Origin: Symbiodinium natans
Lineage: Eukaryota; Sar; Dinophyceae; Suessiales; Symbiodiniaceae
Assembly (NCBI GenBank): GCA_905221605.1
Contig: CAJNDS010002001.1
Coordinates: 62,001-126,000 of the forward strand
Direction of reading: 5' to 3'
Length of the DNA: 64,000 nt
Shown: piece after piece, positions 1 to 9,994 of the stretch
Layout of the letters: every line of letters begins with the position of its first letter
How positions within the stretch are numbered: position 1 is the first letter of the stretch
Position numbers and translations under genes: made by a program
The notes under the pieces: model-generated
Databases searched by the model: none
What the model was told of the DNA's origin: nothing
Seen by the model: only the letters and a program-made list of their open reading frames with translations

Positions 1-164
1 GTTGACCTGCATCTTAAATGCCCAGAATGCCATGCCTTGAACCCAGATAACCTGCAAGCCCCGAAAAACCCCCCAAACCCCCAAAAACCCTAAACCCTAA
101 ACTCCAAAGGCCCAAAGTCCAACTCAAGAAGCCCTAAAACGGCAAACCCCAAAACCCCTCAACC

Positions 165-247
165 CCTCAACCACTAAAAGACGCCGGACAGGACTGAGGC
201 GCTGAGGCAGAGTAGGACCGGCGCAAAGTTATACCTGGGCAGAGGCA
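165..247 (+). CDS. Exon-like island, plus strand
   Basis: One frame is open across the island (residues such as TEALRQSRTGAKLYLGRGTD) and runs up to G|GTTTAGG, where a telomere-type block would supply the donor. The product is not recognised, and it does not join in phase to the next island. Confidence 0.3.
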
Positions 248-318
248 CTGATGTCTTTGGGTTTAGGATTTGGGGGTTTAGGGTTTAGGGTTTCGGGTTT
301 AGGGTTTAGGGTTACAGA

Positions 319-431
319 AACCGGCAAAGGCTGCCGAACCAGCGCCGGTGTTCCAGCGCACTTTGCCCTGCGGATCGGCCGCGGCAGTCACGTCCTGGAG
401 GTCGAGGAAGATCCTGGGCCCCAGGAGCAGC
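319..431 (+). CDS. Exon-like island between telomere-type introns
   Basis: The island is bounded by TTACAG on the left and by CTCG|GTTTAGGG on the right. The frame containing HFALRIGRGSHVLEVEEDPG stays open throughout. No family is recognised. It illustrates a GTTTAGGG donor. Confidence 0.45.
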
Positions 432-961
432 TCGGTTTAGGGTTTAGGGTTTAGGGTTTAAGGTTTAGGGTTTAGGGTTTAGGGTTTAGGGGAGATAAGG
501 GGGGAGGTTAGGGTTTGGGGGTCCCGAATGGAGTCTAACGGTATGGCGGGACGGGACCTTCCTTCCCAGCTGATCTCTGCGAGAGTCAACTCTCAGTTTC
601 CTAAGGGTCCTCCTGAGGTTTAGTTTAGGATTTAGGATTTAGGATGTAGGGTGTAGGGTTTAGGACTTACGGTTTAGGGTTTATATAGGGTTTAGGGCTT
701 AGGACTTACGGTTTAGGGTTTAGGGATTCGGGTTTAGGGTTTGAAGGATCGGGTCGGGACTGTGGAGGCTGGACAGGTTTAGGGCTTAGGTTATAAAGGC
801 CAGTGGCCTCTTGATCTGCGACCCTTATACCCCGATATAGCCCCTAGATACTAAATACCCCAATAAGAACCCCGAATATGTGCCCCTATAGCACAGAAAC
901 CCTACTTCAAGAGACCACCAACCACCCTAAACCCTAAACCCTAAACCCGAAACCCTAAAGG

Positions 962-1050
962 CTCAGGGTATACTGGCCCTTTTTCCAAGCCGAGTATTCT
1001 GCTTTTGTCCAGTGTGCTTGTGAGGCAGCGGGCGCCTAAACAGGACGAAG
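962..1050 (-). CDS. Exon-like island, minus strand
   Basis: On the minus strand the island follows TTTAG and is open with residues ARCLTSTLDKSRILGLEKGP. Telomere-type repeats flank it on both sides. It is downstream of the ankyrin gene stop, so it probably belongs to another gene. Function unknown. Confidence 0.35.
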
Positions 1051-1115
1051 AAACCCTAAACCCTAAACCCTAAACCCTAAACCCTAAACCCTAAACCCTA
1101 AACCCTAAACCCAGT

Positions 1116-3579
1116 TCAACATGGCGCGCAGCATGCCTGCGGCTGCAGCAAATCCGCAACTCTCCCGTTGTCACCTGCAAGCATCAGGGCCGTGCGTCCA
1201 TGGACGTTGGCCAAGTCCCTGTTCGCGCCAGCCTCCACCTAGACTCCCCGTAGAACCTTTATAAGAATAATATAAGAATGCCCTTAGAACCTTAATAAGA
1301 ATAATATAATAATGCCCTTAGAACCTTAATAAGAATAATTTAATAATGCCCTTAGAACCTTAATAAGAATAATTTAATAATGCCCTTAGAGCCTTAATAA
1401 GAATAATGCTGTGAAATATCCTCTTGGGTTTTATATAAACAAAAATAAAACAAATCCCATATGGGGGATATAGCCACAAGGACACGCACGACGTCAACGT
1501 GGCCCGCGACGGCCGCGAGCATCAGGGCTGTCGAGTTCGCAACTTTGTCGGCCAAGTCCATGTCGGCGCCGGCCTTCACGAGCAACCGCACGAAGTCGGC
1601 GCGATCGTCGGAAGCTGCCATCATCAGGGCCGTGCGCCCAAAGCCGTTGGCCAAGTCCTTGTTGGCACCGGCCTCCACCAGCAGGCGCGCTAATTCAAGA
1701 TGGCCCACTTGAGTTGAGATCATCAGAGCTGTGCAGCCATCGCTGTCGGCCAGGTCCTGGTTAACACCAGCCTCCAGCAGCTGACGCGCGACTTCAACAA
1801 GGCCCCATTGAGCTGCTACCATGAGGGCCGTGCGATCACGGTTGGCCAAGTCCGCGTCGGCGCCTGCCTCCACCAGCAATCGCACGACCTGAGCGTTGCC
1901 CTTTCGAGTTGCCATCTCCAGGGCCGTGCCATTGACGTGGGTGATTCCCTTGTCGGCGCCGGCCTCTACCTTGGGGACCAAAGGAAGCCTAAAAGGGCTT
2001 ATGGTTCATATTACCGCACGTTATACGACCCCCATTTTGAGGGTTTATAGTAGTACAGGGTATATGACCCCATTTTAGGGTTCCTTTGGTCCACGAGGTA
2101 CTAGCATCCGCACGACGTCGATATGGCCCTCCTGAGCTGAGATCATCAGGGCTGTGCGGCCAAAGAGGTTGGTCAAGTCCGTGTTTGCGCCAGCAGCCAA
2201 CCTTAAGGACGAAGAATGAGCCCTTTTGAAGGGTTTTGGGGTACATAGACCTTCATAGGGATTATAGTAGTATAGGGCATATATGACCCCCCGAAATAGG
2301 ATTTTTTCGTACTATAGGGTATATAACCCCAATTTTGGGGTTCCTTCGGTCCCCAAGGAACAACAGCTGCACGACTTCAACGTGGCCCTGGCGAGCTGCC
2401 ACCATCAAGGCTCTGTCGCTATGCGGGTTACCCATGTCAACGTTCGCGCCAGCTTCGACCTTATAGGGAACGCATGAACCCCCAAAAATTTTGTATCATG
2501 ATAAGCTATGCTATGCTAGAATCCCTGCTAGTGTAGATGGACCCTAGAAACTTTGTATCATGATAAGCTATACTCTACAAGAATCCCTGTTCGGGTGTAT
2601 GGACCATGATCCCCTTTGGGGCTCTTTTTTGTCCCAAGGAACCAGCAAAGCGACAACCTCGACGTGGCCGAGATCAGATGCCTTGAGGAGTGGCGTCACT
2701 CCAAACGCGTAGTCCAAGTTGGGGTCTTGGGGTCGCTGCAGCATGACCTCAACCTGGAGGGTTAGAAACTTGGGGGTACCTTATTGGGGGTCCTAAACCC
2801 TGAACCCTAAACCCTAAACCCTAAACCCTAAACCCTAAACTTGGGGTGCCTTATTGGGGTCCTTCTTACTATAAGGGAATCCGACTATTTGGTGGTCTGT
2901 TTTTAAAGGGTACCAGAATTTTCGTCTCAACCTGGAGGTTCCCAAAAGGGGGGGGCGGGGGGGGGGGGGGTTCCGAAATTAGGGGTAATGACTCTATTAG
3001 GGTCCTTATAAGTTATTCTGTGGGAATCCCCTTCTATTTGGGGTTCTATATTCAAGGGCCCATATTTTCGTAAGCCTCCAAGTGGGTTTAGGTTTAGGGG
3101 CTTGAGGCTTAGCTCGAGCGCGTCTTGGACGTCTAAGGCCTACAGACCCTTTTAGGGGGGTCCTTGGAGAACATGACTTGCTAGGATGGCCCTTAAAACC
3201 CTCTGAAAAATATTCCTGAACATGATCCTCGGTTAACCCAATAAGGGAAAATATAAGATCTCCCAAGGGCCTACCTAGCTTGAGATAGCTGCGGGGTTCG
3301 TGCCTCTTCCGCCGCTCCTCCTTCGGCGGCGTCCGCGAGCTCTTTCACCTGCGCCTGGGAGGCGTCCGCGAAAGGTAGCAACACAAGGTCCAGGTCCATA
3401 GGGGAGTCGAGTTTGACATCATCCGACAGACTGGCGCCCTGGAGCAAGAGCCTCTGCCTGAAGCGCGGAGGCTGCCCGTGAAGCTGATGCAGACGCTGCT
3501 TCAGTTCCCGCACGCTGCGCGGCGCATCCACAGGAATACTCGCCACCTCTTCCCCTGAGAGCAACCGAATCTGCAGCAT
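1116..3579 (-). CDS. Ubiquitin-like plus ankyrin-repeat protein, six exons
   Basis: A complete 399-residue protein can be assembled from exons 3304-3579, 2643-2753, 2362-2459, 2102-2201, 1478-1969 and 1116-1238. The lengths (276+111+98+100+492+123) add to 400 codons with stop TGA at 1116-1118. Exon 1 encodes a ubiquitin-like fold starting MLQIRLLSGEEV. The other exons encode about nine ankyrin repeats of 33 residues, with motifs such as GRTALM, GHVEVV and LLVEAGAN. Ankyrin repeats bind protein partners; the target is unknown. This architecture is very common in dinoflagellates. I chose the Met at 3579 because family members begin MLQIRLL; an in-frame upstream Met lies at 3624. Introns 2 to 5 are GT-AG with short flanking duplications, while intron 1 uses a GC donor. 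Four of the five introns fall at or near the same place in the ankyrin unit, just after the LL of VVxLL. Confidence 0.88.
1239..1477 (-). other. Intron 5 of the ankyrin gene with a 34-bp tandem repeat
   Basis: The intron begins CTT|GTGGCTATA and ends CTAG|GTGGAGG, so GTG is present at both junctions. Positions 1251-1410 hold four to five copies of a 34-bp unit whose starts lie at 1281, 1315, 1349 and 1383 (exactly 34 bp apart). The unit contains the AT-rich core AATAAGAATAATATAATAATG. Confidence 0.8.
1970..2101 (-). mobile_element. Introner family A, intron 4 of the ankyrin gene
   Basis: This 132-bp intron has the donor CTA|GTACCTCGTGGACC and the acceptor GGTCCCCAAG|GTAGAG. Its ends are inverted repeats (ACCTYGKGGACCAAAGGAA type) and GTA is duplicated at the borders. 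The acceptor AG lies in the element end and the donor GT in the duplicated target. The interior has the family A motifs GGTTCATAT and GTAGTACAGGGTATATGACCCC. Confidence 0.85.
2202..2361 (-). mobile_element. Introner family A, intron 3 of the ankyrin gene
   Basis: This 160-bp intron has the donor CTGTT|GTTCCTTGGGGACC and the acceptor TTAAG|GTTGGC. GTT occurs at both borders. The donor-side terminal repeat is well kept, but the acceptor side has diverged. The interior carries the family motif GTAGTATAGGGCATATATGACC. Confidence 0.8.
2460..2642 (-). mobile_element. Introner-like intron 2 of the ankyrin gene
   Basis: This 183-bp intron has the donor CTG|GTTCCTTGGGAC (a family A end) and the acceptor CTATAAG|GTCGAAG. 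Inside lie two copies of TTTGTATCATGATAAGCTAT (from 2492 and 2553), suggesting an internal duplication or a composite of two elements. Confidence 0.7.
2754..3303 (-). mobile_element. Intron 1 of the ankyrin gene, composite of family F copies
   Basis: This 550-bp intron is GC-AG: GAG|GCACGA and CTCCAG|GTTGAG. It holds two or three related family F modules (AACCTGGAGG, a TACCTTATTGGGGTCC core, AAGGGAATCC, TTTTCGTAAGCC), a telomere-like block at 2797-2847 and a poly-G run near 2948-2970. The GC donor is preferred because it keeps the frame; a GT donor at 3266 would break it. Confidence 0.65.
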
Positions 3580-3659
3580 CCTGTGCGGATGGCAAAGCTC
3601 TGGTGCAAAGCTACCGGGCTCCAACTAACAGTTGCTAGTATTGCCAAGCTGTGGCAACC
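3580..3659. promoter_or_regulatory. Short intergenic stretch between two divergent starts
   Basis: Only about 80 bp separate the minus-strand Met of the ankyrin gene (3579) from a plus-strand Met at 3660. If both starts are real, regulatory sequence for both genes must lie here. No TATA box is visible; dinoflagellates often lack one. This is inference from layout only. Confidence 0.3.
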
Positions 3660-3741
3660 ATGGCCCACGCGCTCGCCAAGCTTGCGCCGAGTAGGGTCTT
3701 GCAGGTTCGAGGTTCGTGGAAGCTGGCTTCGTTCTTTCAGG
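3660..3741 (+). CDS. First exon of an unrecognised gene
   Basis: ATG at 3660 opens a frame with residues MAHALAKLAPSRVLQVRG, rich in basic and small residues as in organelle-targeting leaders. It ends at TTTCAGG|GTTTAGGG, where a telomere-like array supplies the donor. The next exon is uncertain; the island at 4392 is a candidate. Confidence 0.45.
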
Positions 3742-3905
3742 GTTTAGGGTTTAGGGTTTAGGGTTTACGTCAGTCAAGTGTGGTAAATGATGGGTTCTTA
3801 CTGGAAGGGTTTCGCTCTGAGCCATGGTGTATTATTCACCCTTCTCGGGGAGAATCAAACACATCACCACGTACATGAGGCCGGCGGAGGGAGATATGCA
3901 CGCAC

Positions 3906-4080
3906 ATGTGTCTATAAATAAATAAATAATAAATAAATAAATAAATATATATATATATACATATATACACATGTGTATAAATAGATAAATAAATAAATAA
4001 ATAAACAGACAAATATAAATATATGTATATATATATATACATGTTATTTCTATTTATCTATTTATACTAATCTATTTATT
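3906..4080. repeat. AT-rich microsatellite (TAAA, TA, TATC)
   Basis: Mixed AAAT, TA and ATCT microsatellites with CACACATGTG pieces. No coding potential. Similar tracts lie at 11980-12135, 21873-21930, 22105-22165, 24750-24840 and 49045-49090. Confidence 0.9.
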
Positions 4081-4391
4081 TAAAACATTTAAGGGATCGA
4101 TGTGCTTGATTCCCCAAGCCAGAATCTCGCTTGCCTAGCTTTACTGATCTCTCATTCCCTGAACCCGTAAGCCCAGAACCCCAAGCCCCTAAACCCCTAA
4201 ACCCCCCACGCCCTAAAACCCCTAACTCCTAGAGTCATCACCTGTATGGGGCGAGTACTTGCGCTTCAAAGTCGCTCCTCTGTGGGTTTAGGGTTTGGGT
4301 CCTACGACATGGTGTATAACTAACATATAACCCTATAAGCTAGCGCTGAACCCTTTTGGGTCAAGGGCATTTGCTTCTGAGACTCTCATAG

Positions 4392-4459
4392 GATACCACG
4401 ACCATCATCCCAACCGTCCACATCAGCGCCATCATCAAGGACATCGCCTTGATAAGCAG
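4392..4459 (+). CDS. Exon with canonical-looking borders
   Basis: The exon runs from CATAG|GATACC to AGCAG|GTCCCAG. The open frame reads TTTIIPTVHISAIIKDIALI, a hydrophobic amphipathic pattern. The product is not recognised. Confidence 0.55.
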
Positions 4460-5120
4460 GTCCCAGGCTCATGAGGGTTAAGGGTTTGGGGTTTGGGGTT
4501 TAGGGTTAGGGTTTAGGGTTTAGGGTTTAGGGTTTAGGGTTTAGGGTTTAGGGTTTAGGGTTTAGGGTTTAGGGTTTAGGGTTCAGTGTTTAGGGTTTAG
4601 GGTTTAGGGTTTAGGGTTGAGGGTTCAGGGTTCAGGGTTCAGGGTTTAAGCTTCATGGTCTCTCAGCCCTGAACCCCTATCACCCTCAGCCCGACACCCT
4701 AGAACACCGAAAGCCCTTCAAGGCCTACACCCCAAACACCTGAACCCTGAAGGACCTTGGGAGCCCAGTAACCATCTTATATCTGTAATGAGGGTACCCC
4801 TTCTTTTGGGTTGGCTTCTTCTTCGGGAACTTTGAACCAAAACGGGAAGAAAGGGTACCAATACACCGAAAACCGTAAACAACCGCACACCCTCGTGCCC
4901 TATAAACCCCCAAAACTCCGACCAAACCATAGGGCCCCAAAGAATATGAAGGGTACTGTAACCCGAAACCCTAAACCCTACTGCATACCCACTTAACCCT
5001 AAAATTTTCAACCTGATGTCCTCACATAACTTTATAGTATATTTCTTCTTCTTCTTATATATATATATATATTTCTATGGAATAAGAATAAATCGCACAT
5101 TTTTGAAAATTCTCCTAAAC
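4460..5120. other. Telomere-like array and degenerate repeats, no gene seen
   Basis: 4490-4620 is a long TTTAGGG array that decays to GTTCAGGG. 4640-5010 is degenerate C-rich and A-rich repeat sequence. 5050-5080 is a TTC/TA microsatellite. I see no exon I can support. Confidence 0.6.
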
Positions 5121-5395
5121 CCTCTCCTCCAAGTACGTGGCTTCGCGAACCCTCTGAAAGATTCCTACATGTTGGCTGCATGGCTCCATGGTTGGCGAGC
5201 TGGCGAACTTGGGGCTTAAGGTTTAGGGTGTAGGGTTTAGGGTTTAAGATTTAGGGGTCAAGATTTAGGGTGTAGGGCTTGGGGCGGGGCGAGGTTTCAG
5301 CTTGTTCGGGGTTTCTTAAAGGCTTTGGGGCAACTTGCTTTTCTTTGTTCCCCCTTCCCGGGCTCGGGGTTGACAGCTCTGGGCACTTACTGCAG

Positions 5396-5453
5396 GGTTC
5401 TGGGGCCACGGCGTGCTTGAGAGTCGGGAAGGTGCTCGAAAACTACCCGAAGG
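5396..5453 (+). CDS. Exon-like island ending at a telomere-type donor
   Basis: The borders are CTGCAG|GGTTCT and AAGG|GTTTAGG. The frame is open and reads ATACLRVGKVLENYPK. Function unknown. Confidence 0.45.
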
Positions 5454-5887
5454 GTTTAGGATCTAGGGCTTCGGCCCCAAGGAGTCGAGATATAGGAACA
5501 TAAAGTGATGCCCAAGTGTACCTTGCCTAGGTCCTGGGGGCTCAGGGTCTAGGGCTTAGGGTTCCTTTTTGGGGTTATCCTTAACATGGTCGGTTGGGCT
5601 TAAGAAGGCAGCAGGGTTGAATTGCATCCGGGTGATGAACCCTAAGCCCTAAATTCTAAAACCTGATCAGGGTTAAACGAAACCCTAAACCTAAACCCTA
5701 AACCCTAAACCTTTGGGGGAGTATGAGAAAGCGCACAACATCCAACAAGAGACTGCACTTGAGACCCTGAACGCTAAACGCTGATCCCAAAACCTAAACA
5801 CTAAACCCAAATCCTTCTAAACCCTGCCCTAAACCCTGTATAAACCCTAAACCCTAAACCCTAAACCCTAAACCCTAAACCTGGAGT

Positions 5888-5991
5888 TCAGGCTTCGCAG
5901 GTCGAGAGCTCCGGCCGAGTTGCCACGGGCATGAGCCGGACCGGCTTCTGGTTTTGCGCGTTGCGCAGGTAGGTGGCGAGCTCATAGGTGC
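5888..5991 (-). CDS. C-terminal exon, unrecognised protein
   Basis: After the acceptor CAAAAG|GCACC the minus strand reads TYELATYLRNAQNQKPVRLM and then ATRPELSTCEA before TGA at 5888-5890. The composition is typical of protein. Telomere-like arrays lie immediately on both sides (5838-5880 and 6003-6053). Confidence 0.6.
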
Positions 5992-6185
5992 CTTTTGCTG
6001 TCTTAGGGTTTAGGGTTTAGGGTTTAGGGTTTAGGGTTTAGGGTTTAGGGTTTAGGATGGTTTGGAGGTTCACGGTTTCGGGTGGACAGTGGAGGGGTTG
6101 AGGTCTATCGGTCTATGCTCTCCATTCCGAACCCCACAACCCTAAACCCAAACCGAAAAACCCCAACTCCTTGACCCCCCGCTCC

Positions 6186-6237
6186 CCTCCAAAGTGCCCA
6201 GGCACACCACAAGCGAGTGAAATAGCGCGGCGACCAC
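6186..6237 (-). CDS. Short exon, hydrophobic
   Basis: It begins after CCCAAG|GTGG and reads KVVAALFHSLVVCLGTLE on the minus strand, possibly a membrane-segment piece. Downstream border uncertain. Confidence 0.45.
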
Positions 6238-6485
6238 CTTGGGTTTAGGGTTTGTGGTTTAGGGTTTAGGGATTGGGGATTAGGGTTTTGGGTTTGAGGT
6301 TTAGGGTTTGGGATTTGGGGTTCAGGTGTTGGGATTTCGGGTTGAAAGGGTTCAAAGACACCCTAGACCTGAAACCCTGAGGCTTTAGACTCTTGGTTTG
6401 CAGTTCCTTCAGCACTAAACCCTAAACCCTAAACCCTAAAACCAAACCCTGAACAATGCAGGTTCAGGGATTAAGGCTGATTGGC

Positions 6486-6553
6486 CCCTCAAGGAAGGCA
6501 GACACGTTCGGGCTGTCGAGGGTCTCGAAGGTGGACTGCATGGGTGTGGGGTG
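6486..6553 (-). CDS. Exon-like island
   Basis: The minus strand is open with TPMQSTFETLDSPNVSAFLE. This is good protein-like composition; the product is not recognised. Confidence 0.5.
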
Positions 6554-6761
6554 TTGCGCATTTAGGGTTTAGGGTTCAGGGTTGAGCAAGGGTTCGGGGT
6601 TTAGGGTTTAGAGTCGAGGGCTTAGGCTTTAGGGTTTAGCAGGCGACCCTCGAACACAAAAACCAACGCCTAAGAAACCCAAGGTTCGACAGTAAACCTT
6701 AAACCCTAAAACCCGGAACCCTAAACCCTAAACCCCAAACCCTAAACCCTAAACTGAAAAA

Positions 6762-6851
6762 AGTTTCTCAATGGCATGCTCGTCCACAGAATCGTCAGCT
6801 GCTCAGAAATGTCCAGGAAAGCAGCCAGACCCAGGATGCCAGCAGCCTGCA
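6762..6851 (-). CDS. Exon-like island, helical
   Basis: The minus-strand frame reads VQAAGILGLAAFLDISEQLT and continues with LWTSMPLRN. It may begin after CTAAAAAG. An amphipathic or membrane helix is likely; family unknown. Confidence 0.5.
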
Positions 6852-7061
6852 CTTTTTAGGGGGGTTTTAGGGTTTAGGGTTTAGGGTTTAGGGCTTGGGA
6901 AACCAGATTTCTGTGGCGTTGGGGCTGTTGGTCAGCGAAAACCAACCTTGGTTTCAAACCCTCTAAGTTGCCTGTTGCCCTGTCAACCCTATACCCTAAA
7001 CCCCAAACCCCAAACCCTAAACCTAAACCCTCTGAAAAAAACGCAAAAAGCCCTCGGTAAG

Positions 7062-7392
7062 ACTAGAGGTCCTGCAGTCGGTTCTTGGTTCAGGGCTTGC
7101 TGCTGCTGCTGCGTACTTACCTTGGGGACCAAATGAACCCTAAAAGGGTTTATGGTTCTTTGACAGGGTTTAGGGTTTAGGGTTTAGGGTTTCGGGTTTA
7201 GGGCTCATATACTGGGAATGAGCCCGAAAAGTGTTTATGGTCCACATTTCCTTAACAGGGTTTGGGGTTTAGGGTTCATATACCTGACAATAGTAGAGGG
7301 TATACGACACCAAGTGTAGGGTTCATTCGGTCCTCAAGGTACGGCGCAAGCAGCCCCGAAGCCCAGAAAAGGAGACAACTCATTCCAACCCT
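7062..7392 (-). CDS. Two exons split by a family A introner
   Basis: Exon 7343-7392 encodes NELSPFLGFGAACA and exon 7062-7120 encodes VSTQQQQQALNQEPTAGPLV. They join in phase 0. The intron 7121-7342 starts GCC|GTACCTTGAGGACC and ends CCCCAAG|GTAAGT, so GTA is duplicated. Gene identity unknown. Confidence 0.65.
7121..7342 (-). mobile_element. Family A introner carrying telomere-like blocks
   Basis: This 222-bp GT-AG element has inverted ends (ACCTTGRGGACCRAATGAACCC). Two TTTAGGG blocks (about 7167-7203 and 7257-7275) lie inside it. It shows directly that telomere-like repeats can be internal to an introner. Confidence 0.75.
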
Positions 7393-7637
7393 GGGCCGAA
7401 AGCCCTGAACTCTAAACCCTAACCTTGGGATGTTCCTCCCCCTGTATTGTCCTTTAGAGGGATTATAGTACCCTGAAAGGGGCAACATCCCAACCCTAAC
7501 CCTGAACTCTGAATCCTACATCCTACCCCCTCGACTCCCACAAGCCTCCTAATCACCAAAAAACCTGAAACCACAAACCCCTGAACCACAAGCAATCTGA
7601 AACCTCAAGCAAAACACATTCCCAACTCCCCCTTCCC

Positions 7638-7755
7638 CCACCACCCCCCCCCCCCCCCCCCCCCCCGGGCACCCCTAAAAACCCTAAACCCTAATACCTA
7701 ATCTAATACCCTAAACCTCCCCCCCCCTCCCCCCCCCCCCCCCCCAAAAAAAAAA
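7638..7755. repeat. Poly-C tracts and a poly-C/poly-A junction
   Basis: Long C runs at about 7638-7666 and 7719-7745, the second followed directly by about ten A. Comparable C-then-A tracts occur at 10278-10318 and 17520-17555, the latter inside a short intron. Confidence 0.9.
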
Positions 7756-7759
7756 TAGA

Positions 7760-7815
7760 AGAAAGTGCACCTTCAGCTCGGCATCGTGCTGTGCGATGCA
7801 GAGCTTGTCCTTACA
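7760..7815 (-). CDS. Exon-like island beside a poly-C/poly-A tract
   Basis: The minus strand is open with CKDKLCIAQHDAELKVHF. It ends near TTTCTTCTATTTTTTTTTGG, so a C/A tract intron may follow. Family unknown. Confidence 0.5.
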
Positions 7816-7960
7816 ACGACCCCCGAAATTCAATCAAAGGGGGGTTGGGGGGCGAGGGTTAGGGTTTAGGGTTTAGTGTTTAGGGTTTAGGGTTTAGGGT
7901 TTCGGGTTTCGGGTTTAGGGCTTAGGGCTTAGGGCTTAGGGTAAGGGGGGCTTGGGGCGG

Positions 7961-8071
7961 TTACCTGGAGACCAAATGAACCGAAAAGTTGGGGTCATCT
8001 ACCTATGCTGCTAGTTCGTATTAAGGTATATGAACCATAAACGCCTTTCGGGTTCATGTGGTCCCAGGGTA
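7961..8071. mobile_element. Family A introner-like element, about 111 bp
   Basis: The ends TTACCTGGAGACCAAATGAACC and GGGTTCATGTGGTCCCAGGGTA are imperfect inverted repeats, and the interior has GGTATATGAACCATAAAC. The flanking exon is not clear. This is a near-minimal copy. Confidence 0.7.
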
Positions 8072-8489
8072 GGGTTTGCGGAAAGGTTGAGTTGAGAACG
8101 CTAGAACCTACTTGCTATTGGCAGTTACTATGAAACCCCTTCGAAAACCCCTAAACCCTAAACCCTATAAATAAAGCCCTATAAATAAAACCCTTAGAGG
8201 TAACCCAGAAAAAAAAGGTAACTAGGTGAACCCCTTAGAGGTAACCCGCAAACAAAGGAAAAGGTAATTAGGTGTTGAAGGTTCTTTAAGGTGGGGGCTT
8301 ACTTGGAAGCCCTTTCAGGCTGAGGAATATAGGGTGTAGCTTAGGGTTCTCTAACCTCTGAACCCTGTACCCCCTAACCCTAAATCCTGAACCCTAAACC
8401 CTAAACCCCAAACCCTAAACCCTAAACCCTAAACCCTGAACCCTACACCCGAAACCCTAAGTCCTACATTGTGGGGTTTAGGCGTTCAG

Positions 8490-8582
8490 ATCGCGCAATC
8501 TTGGAACAAGAAGGGAGGAAGCCCGAAACAAAAACGCAAAACTGAAGCTTTCAAGAGGAAACCCCCAACATTGATCCTGCCA
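8490..8582 (+). CDS. Exon of 31 codons, basic
   Basis: The borders are TTCAG|ATCGCG and CCA|GTAAGCC. The frame is open with AQSWNKKGGSPKQKRKTEAF then KRKPPTLILP. A basic nuclear protein is possible. Confidence 0.6.
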
Positions 8583-8763
8583 GTAAGCCTATTAAGGTTT
8601 AGGGTCTAGGGTTTAGGGCTTCGGGTTCAGGGTTCCAGGCTTTAAGGCTTGGGGTGGCGTAGGGAGAAGGTTTTTTTCGGGCAAAAGGGAAGGTTAAGTC
8701 CTTAAACCTGGAAGAACTACAAAAAACCCTAAACCCGAAACCCTAAACCCTGGCTGAGTGACT

Positions 8764-8868
8764 AAGAAGACGGTGGTCGGTCTGGAGCAGAAGGACCGGA
8801 CCCGCTGCCAGGAGCAGAGGACGGCAAGGAACCTTGCCAGTTGGAGGCTTGGGGTGTTGGGTGCTGCC
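8764..8868 (+). CDS. Exon-like island
   Basis: The plus frame reads TVVGLEQKDRTRCQEQRTAR and then NLASWRLGVLGAA. Splice borders not resolved. Function unknown. Confidence 0.45.
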
Positions 8869-9337
8869 TACCCTAAACCCTATAAACCCGAAACCTACAA
8901 ACCCCTAACCCTATAAGACCAAAGCCCCTAAACCCTGAACCCTCTAAACCCTATAAACCCTAAACGGTACGTTTGGGGTTTTAATCCTCTTGGTAACACC
9001 GACCCAATAGCGGTTTAGGGTTGAACAAAGAGTGCCACATGTTGCCCAAGGGCCTAAACCCTAAACCCTAAACCCTAAACCCTAAACCCTAAACCCTAAA
9101 CCCTAGACCCTAAACCCTAAACCCTAAACCCTAAACCCTAAACCCTAAACCCTAGCTGAGCTGGGCGCTCTACGGCTAGGTGTCAGGCTTGCGGGACGTC
9201 GGGGCTTGTCCGTCAGGCTTTAGGGTTTAGGGTTTAGGGTTTAGGGTTTAGGGTTTAGGGTTTAGGGTTTAGGGTTTAGGGTTTAGGATTTTTAGCACCC
9301 CAAACACCCTTACTTGGGACCAAGGCACACGACATAG

Positions 9338-9395
9338 GGGAAAAGAATCTGCCAGAATCCCCCTGGAAGGAGATCTCCTGTCCGGGCTGTGGGGG
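9338..9395 (+). CDS. Exon with a CPGCGG motif
   Basis: It lies between ACATAG and GGGGG|GTTTAGG. The frame reads EKNLPESPWKEISCPGCGG. CxxC suggests half of a zinc-binding site completed by another exon. Confidence 0.5.
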
Positions 9396-9427
9396 GTTTA
9401 GGGTGTCCAAACCCTCAACCCCGAACC

Positions 9428-9504
9428 CTAAAGCGTTTCCGTCTCGTTTGGCTTTGTTTTGTGATTTGTGGACCCTGACCCCTTCCTAGCCTTCAAGCTA
9501 ATGC
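9428..9504 (-). CDS. C-terminal exon, basic
   Basis: The exon starts after GCCGCAG|GCATTAG, is open with GISLKARKGSGSTNHKTKPN and ends NETETL plus TAG at 9428-9430. Confidence 0.5.
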
Positions 9505-9994
9505 CTGCGGCCTAAACAAGGGTATGGGGGAACTTATGAATCAGAAACTTGAGAACCCGAAAGCCTATAACTCCTACAAACCCTAAAAGCCAAAAAAAGA
9601 ACGCCAGAAACCTTACACCCTAAACCCTCACCCTGGAAACCTGAACCCGAAACCCTAAACCCCGGAAACCTCAGTCCCGAAACCCTAAGTGCCATGAGCC
9701 CAAGACCTTCCAACCCGTGAGCCCTCAACCTGAAAATCCTTGAGCCTGTAAACGTTGCGCATCCTACTCTACAAGCCCTAAAATCGAAATGCCCAAAGTA
9801 AGCCCTAAACCCTAAACCCTAAACCCTAAACCCTAAACCCTAAACCCTAAACCCTAAACCCTAAACCCTAAACCCTAAACCCTAAACCCTAACCCTAAAG
9901 GTCTCACGAGCCACCCGGGAGCTCAATCGGCATTGCATGGGCGCCGGGGGGGGGGGGGGGTGCAGTAACCCAAAACCCTTTAACCCAAAACCGT

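Noticed and set aside
1461-2078. Plus-strand frames over the ankyrin region
   Set aside because: Antisense shadows of the GC-rich ankyrin exons; the minus strand carries the repeat consensus.
3836-4042. Tyr/Ile-rich minus-strand protein
   Set aside because: Product of a TA/TAAA microsatellite.
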